DNA of 6,615 bases from Pseudomonadota bacterium (GTDB lineage: Bacteria > Pseudomonadota > Gammaproteobacteria > Burkholderiales > Thiobacillaceae): assembly GCA_021802595.1 (NCBI GenBank), contig JAJZRT010000217.1, positions 1-6,615 of the forward strand, read 5' to 3'. Position numbers and translations under genes: made by a program. Shown here one piece after another: positions 4,019 through 6,615 of the stretch (position 1 is the first letter of the stretch; each line of letters begins with the position of its first letter). The notes beneath the pieces are model-generated. The model worked only from the letters and a program-made list of their open reading frames with translations. It was not told where the DNA came from and ran no database searches.

Positions 4019-6615
4019 TCATCCCGCAGCATGTCCGAAGCGCCCGAAACGTAAAGCCATAATGGGCAGCACCAGCAGGTTCAAAATGGTAGATGTGAGC
4101 AGACCGCCGAGGATGACCTGTGCCATGGGTCCTTCGATCTCGTTGCCCGGCGCCCCGCTGGTGAGCGCCAACGGGAGCAGGCCCAAGGCCGTGACCAAGG
4201 CCGTCATGAGAATGGGTACCAGCCGCTCCTCGGCGCCGCGAATCGCCGCCTCCCGCCCCCATGACATACCTTCCACCTCAACCAGATGCTGATAATGGGA
4301 AATCAGCATGATGGAATTGCGCAAGGTGATGCCGAAGATGGTCACGAAGCCCACCATTGCGCCGAGGGACAGCACGCCGCTGGTGAACAGCACGGCGGCC
4401 ACCCCACCGATCAAGGCGAAGGGCAGGTTGAGGAGCACCAAGAACAAGGCGCGTGCGCGGCGCAGGGCGATGAAGAGCAGGAGAACAATACCCACCCCCG
4501 CCATCAGCGCATGCATGAGCAATTCGCTTTGCGCTTTCGCCTGTGCCTCCGCGGCGCCAGAAAACACCACATAGGTCCCGGCGGGGAAAGAAATATCCTT
4601 GTGGATCCGGCGTTCGGCTGCATGCACGAACTCGCTCAACGCCTGACCATGAACGGCCGCAGTGACGGTCTGCACCGGCTGCCCTGTGGTTTCGAGAATG
4701 GCATAGGGTCCAACGCCTTCGTAAATATCGGCCAAATCCCGCAGGGGGACCGTCAATCCATTGGGATTGCGCAGGGGTAGATTGCCCACCTGCGCTGGAT
4801 TCCGCCGCCCAGCGGGATCCAAGGTGACTACCACATTGAACATGCGGTTCCCTTGGTAGGTTTGCGCGACGATACTGCCCGCGTAGGCGGTCTGGATCGC
4901 GTCGAGCACATCGACCGGCTCGAATCCCCAACGGGCCAACGCCGTTTGTCGAAGGCGAATGGTCAGTTGCGGCGCGATTGGAGGGGCGTGCATCCGCACA
5001 TCCACGGCGTCCGGTAACTGCTCGAGAACTGAGGCGATTTCCCGCGCTTTTTCATAAAGCAGATTGAAATTCGTGCCAAAGACGCTGACCACCACCGGTG
5101 CGGTGTAACCGGAGATCGTCTCTTCAATACGGTCCGATAAAGGCGTCTCGACGGAGGAATTCACCCCTGGAAACCCCGACAGGGTTTTGCGGATCCGGGC
5201 CAGGACCTGCTCTTGTGCATGCCCGGAAAGGGGTTTGAGGCCGACGATAAATTCGCTCACGTTGACGCCGTAAGTATCCGTACCCGTCCTCTCCGCCCGT
5301 CCCACCCGCTGCGCCACCGAGCGGACGGCGGGGATGCGGCTTAGGGCCGTGGAAATGTGGCGCCCAAGCTGTATCGACTCGGCAAGCGAGGTCCCCGGTT
5401 CGGTGGATACATGCACGATGAAATGCCGTTCCCTGAATTCCGGGAGGAAATTGCTTCCGAACGAATGCAAGACGGCCATCGCCGCCAGGAACAGTAACGT
5501 AATCCCCACGATCAGCAAGCGGCTGTGGCGCTCGGCGCGAGTGAGCAGCCGTGCCTGGACCTCCTTGATCTTGCAGAGCCAGGCAGGATCCAGCGGGCGG
5601 GGTTGTGTGCGCCCCAGCAGCAGATAAGCCAGGGCAGGGGTCACGGTCAGCGCCACCGCCAAGGAGGCGAACACGGCCGCGATATACGCTTCGCCCAGCG
5701 GCGCGAAGAGTTTGCCGGCCACTCCGGAGAGCGACAGCACCGGCACGAAGACCAAGGCCACGATAAAGGTGGCATACGTCACCGCCCCGCGCACCTCCAG
5801 GGAGCTAGCGAGCACCACTTTCGCGATGGATGAGGGCTGTGCTCGGGCGCGGTTTTCCCGCAGGCGCCGAAAGATGTTCTCGACGTCGATGATGGCGTCG
5901 TCCACCACTTCGCCGATGGCGATGGCGAGTCCGCCCAAGGTCATGGTGTTGATGCTGGCGCCGAGCGCATTGAGGACGATGATCGCGGTAAGCAGCGAAA
6001 GGGGGATGGCAGTCGCCGATATCAAGGCGGTGCGAACATTGAACAGAAAGAGAAAGAGCACGGCGATGACCAGAATGGCTCCTACCAGCAGCGCCGTGCG
6101 CAGGTGGGCAATGGCGGTTTCTATGTAACTGGCTTGCCCGAAAAGATCGGGATGCAGGGACACCCCTTGCGCCGCCAGCATGGGGCCAAGCTGTTGGAGC
6201 CGATCCTTCAATGCCCTGGTCACCGCCAGGGTGTTGGCACCGTATTGCTCCTCGACGTTGAGGATGACCCCTGGCTTACCCTCTATGGTGGCACCGCCGA
6301 TGGCCGGCGCCGGCGCCGCCACTACCTGCGCTACGTCGCCCAAACGGAGATCCGCGCCCTGGCGGCGCAGGAGAATCACGTTCGCCAACTGAGCGGCGGT
6401 GATGCTTTGGCCCTCGGTGCGTATCGCGATCCTTTGGTTGGCATCCTCCAGGAAACCAGCCCCTCGTACCCCGGTGGCCCGCTGGGCGGCACGGACGACG
6501 TCTTGGAACGACAATCCGAACCGTACCAGCTTTTCCGGTTGCACCTGGATCTGCAGTTCGCGCACCTGCCCCCCGTAGATGGCGACATTGGCCACGCCGG
6601 GGATGCTCAGTAACT
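4019..6615 (-). CDS. RND efflux permease, CzcA/CusA-like, N-terminus off window
   Basis: This is an inner-membrane proton-driven pump subunit of the resistance-nodulation-division superfamily. Such pumps work as trimers with a periplasmic adaptor and an outer-membrane channel. The frame is open through the right edge: the six codons before 6595 read LLSIPG, continuing into the family motif LLSIPGVANVAIYGG. So 864 codons of about 1,030 expected are visible. Numbering from 6595 as 1: porter domain 1-160; TM2 about 167-186; TM3 190-210; TM4 217-238 with VVDDAIIDVEN; TM5 270-290; TM6 302-327; TM7 359-378; second porter domain to about 685; then the TM8-TM12 block (about 693-850) including GFVTIFGITLRNSIMLI in TM10. 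The overall pattern is closest to heavy-metal-type RND proteins, but the substrate cannot be read from sequence and no CusA-type methionine triad is assigned. The natural end GRFGHAAG is intact. Adaptor genes would be expected upstream, beyond the window. Confidence 0.92.
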   Translation of the reverse strand, partial: LLSIPGVANVAIYGGQVRELQIQVQPEKLVRFGLSFQDVVRAAQRATGVRGAGFLEDANQRIAIRTEGQSITAAQLANVILLRRQGADLRLGDVAQVVAAPAPAIGGATIEGKPGVILNVEEQYGANTLAVTRALKDRLQQLGPMLAAQGVSLHPDLFGQASYIETAIAHLRTALLVGAILVIAVLFLFLFNVRTALISATAIPLSLLTAIIVLNALGASINTMTLGGLAIAIGEVVDDAIIDVENIFRRLRENRARAQPSSIAKVVLASSLEVRGAVTYATFIVALVFVPVLSLSGVAGKLFAPLGEAYIAAVFASLAVALTVTPALAYLLLGRTQPRPLDPAWLCKIKEVQARLLTRAERHSRLLIVGITLLFLAAMAVLHSFGSNFLPEFRERHFIVHVSTEPGTSLAESIQLGRHISTALSRIPAVRSVAQRVGRAERTGTDTYGVNVSEFIVGLKPLSGHAQEQVLARIRKTLSGFPGVNSSVETPLSDRIEETISGYTAPVVVSVFGTNFNLLYEKAREIASVLEQLPDAVDVRMHAPPIAPQLTIRLRQTALARWGFEPVDVLDAIQTAYAGSIVAQTYQGNRMFNVVVTLDPAGRRNPAQVGNLPLRNPNGLTVPLRDLADIYEGVGPYAILETTGQPVQTVTAAVHGQALSEFVHAAERRIHKDISFPAGTYVVFSGAAEAQAKAQSELLMHALMAGVGIVLLLFIALRRARALFLVLLNLPFALIGGVAAVLFTSGVLSLGAMVGFVTIFGITLRNSIMLISHYQHLVEVEGMSWGREAAIRGAEERLVPILMTALVTALGLLPLALTSGAPGNEIEGPMAQVILGGLLTSTILNLLVLPIMALRFGRFGHAAG

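Noticed and set aside
4286..6613. Several + strand open frames within the RND gene (for example 4286-4780, 5525-5833, 6104-6613)
   Set aside because: All are antisense to one continuous, motif-rich RND permease frame and have no recognisable features.

Overview
The window is a high-GC proteobacterial-type segment in which three insertion sequences of different families sit between the 3' ends of two convergent chromosomal genes. No rRNA, tRNA, CRISPR array or phage gene is visible. The coding style, the transposase families and the RND metal/drug pump suggest a beta- or gammaproteobacterium or an Acidithiobacillus-like relative. That placement is inference, because no lineage marker is present.

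Left (1-524): the end of a + strand gene for a secreted or surface protein with a bacterial Ig-like domain, probably continuing off the left edge. Its stop codon lies one base before the first IS.

Middle (526-4003): (a) an IS1595-family element, 526-2622, whose minus-strand transposase is interrupted; (b) an intact-looking IS630-family element, 1411-2511, inserted at a TA dinucleotide in codon 8 of that transposase. Removing IS630 and one TA copy restores an uninterrupted 299-codon reading frame with a strong ribosome binding site and a CxxC...CxxC zinc ribbon. (c) An ISL3-family element, 2633-3995, has 24-bp perfect terminal repeats and a perfect 8-bp target duplication AAAATAAT. Its 417-codon transposase is split by a -1 frameshift at a run of seven A.

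Right (4019-6615, minus strand): the C-terminal 864 codons of an RND-superfamily inner-membrane efflux permease resembling the CzcA/CusA heavy-metal group. Its N-terminus, and probably its partner genes, lie beyond the right edge. The ISL3 target duplication ends only 15 bp after the pump's stop codon, so the pump ORF is undamaged.

Order of events (inference): IS1595 arrived first, and IS630 and ISL3 came later. The absence of a target duplication around IS1595 leaves open that a deletion or recombination joined the two flanks. I see no new multi-gene system here. The points of interest are the nested insertions, the poly-A frameshift, a duplicated IS1595 tip and unusual putative proton-relay residues in the pump.
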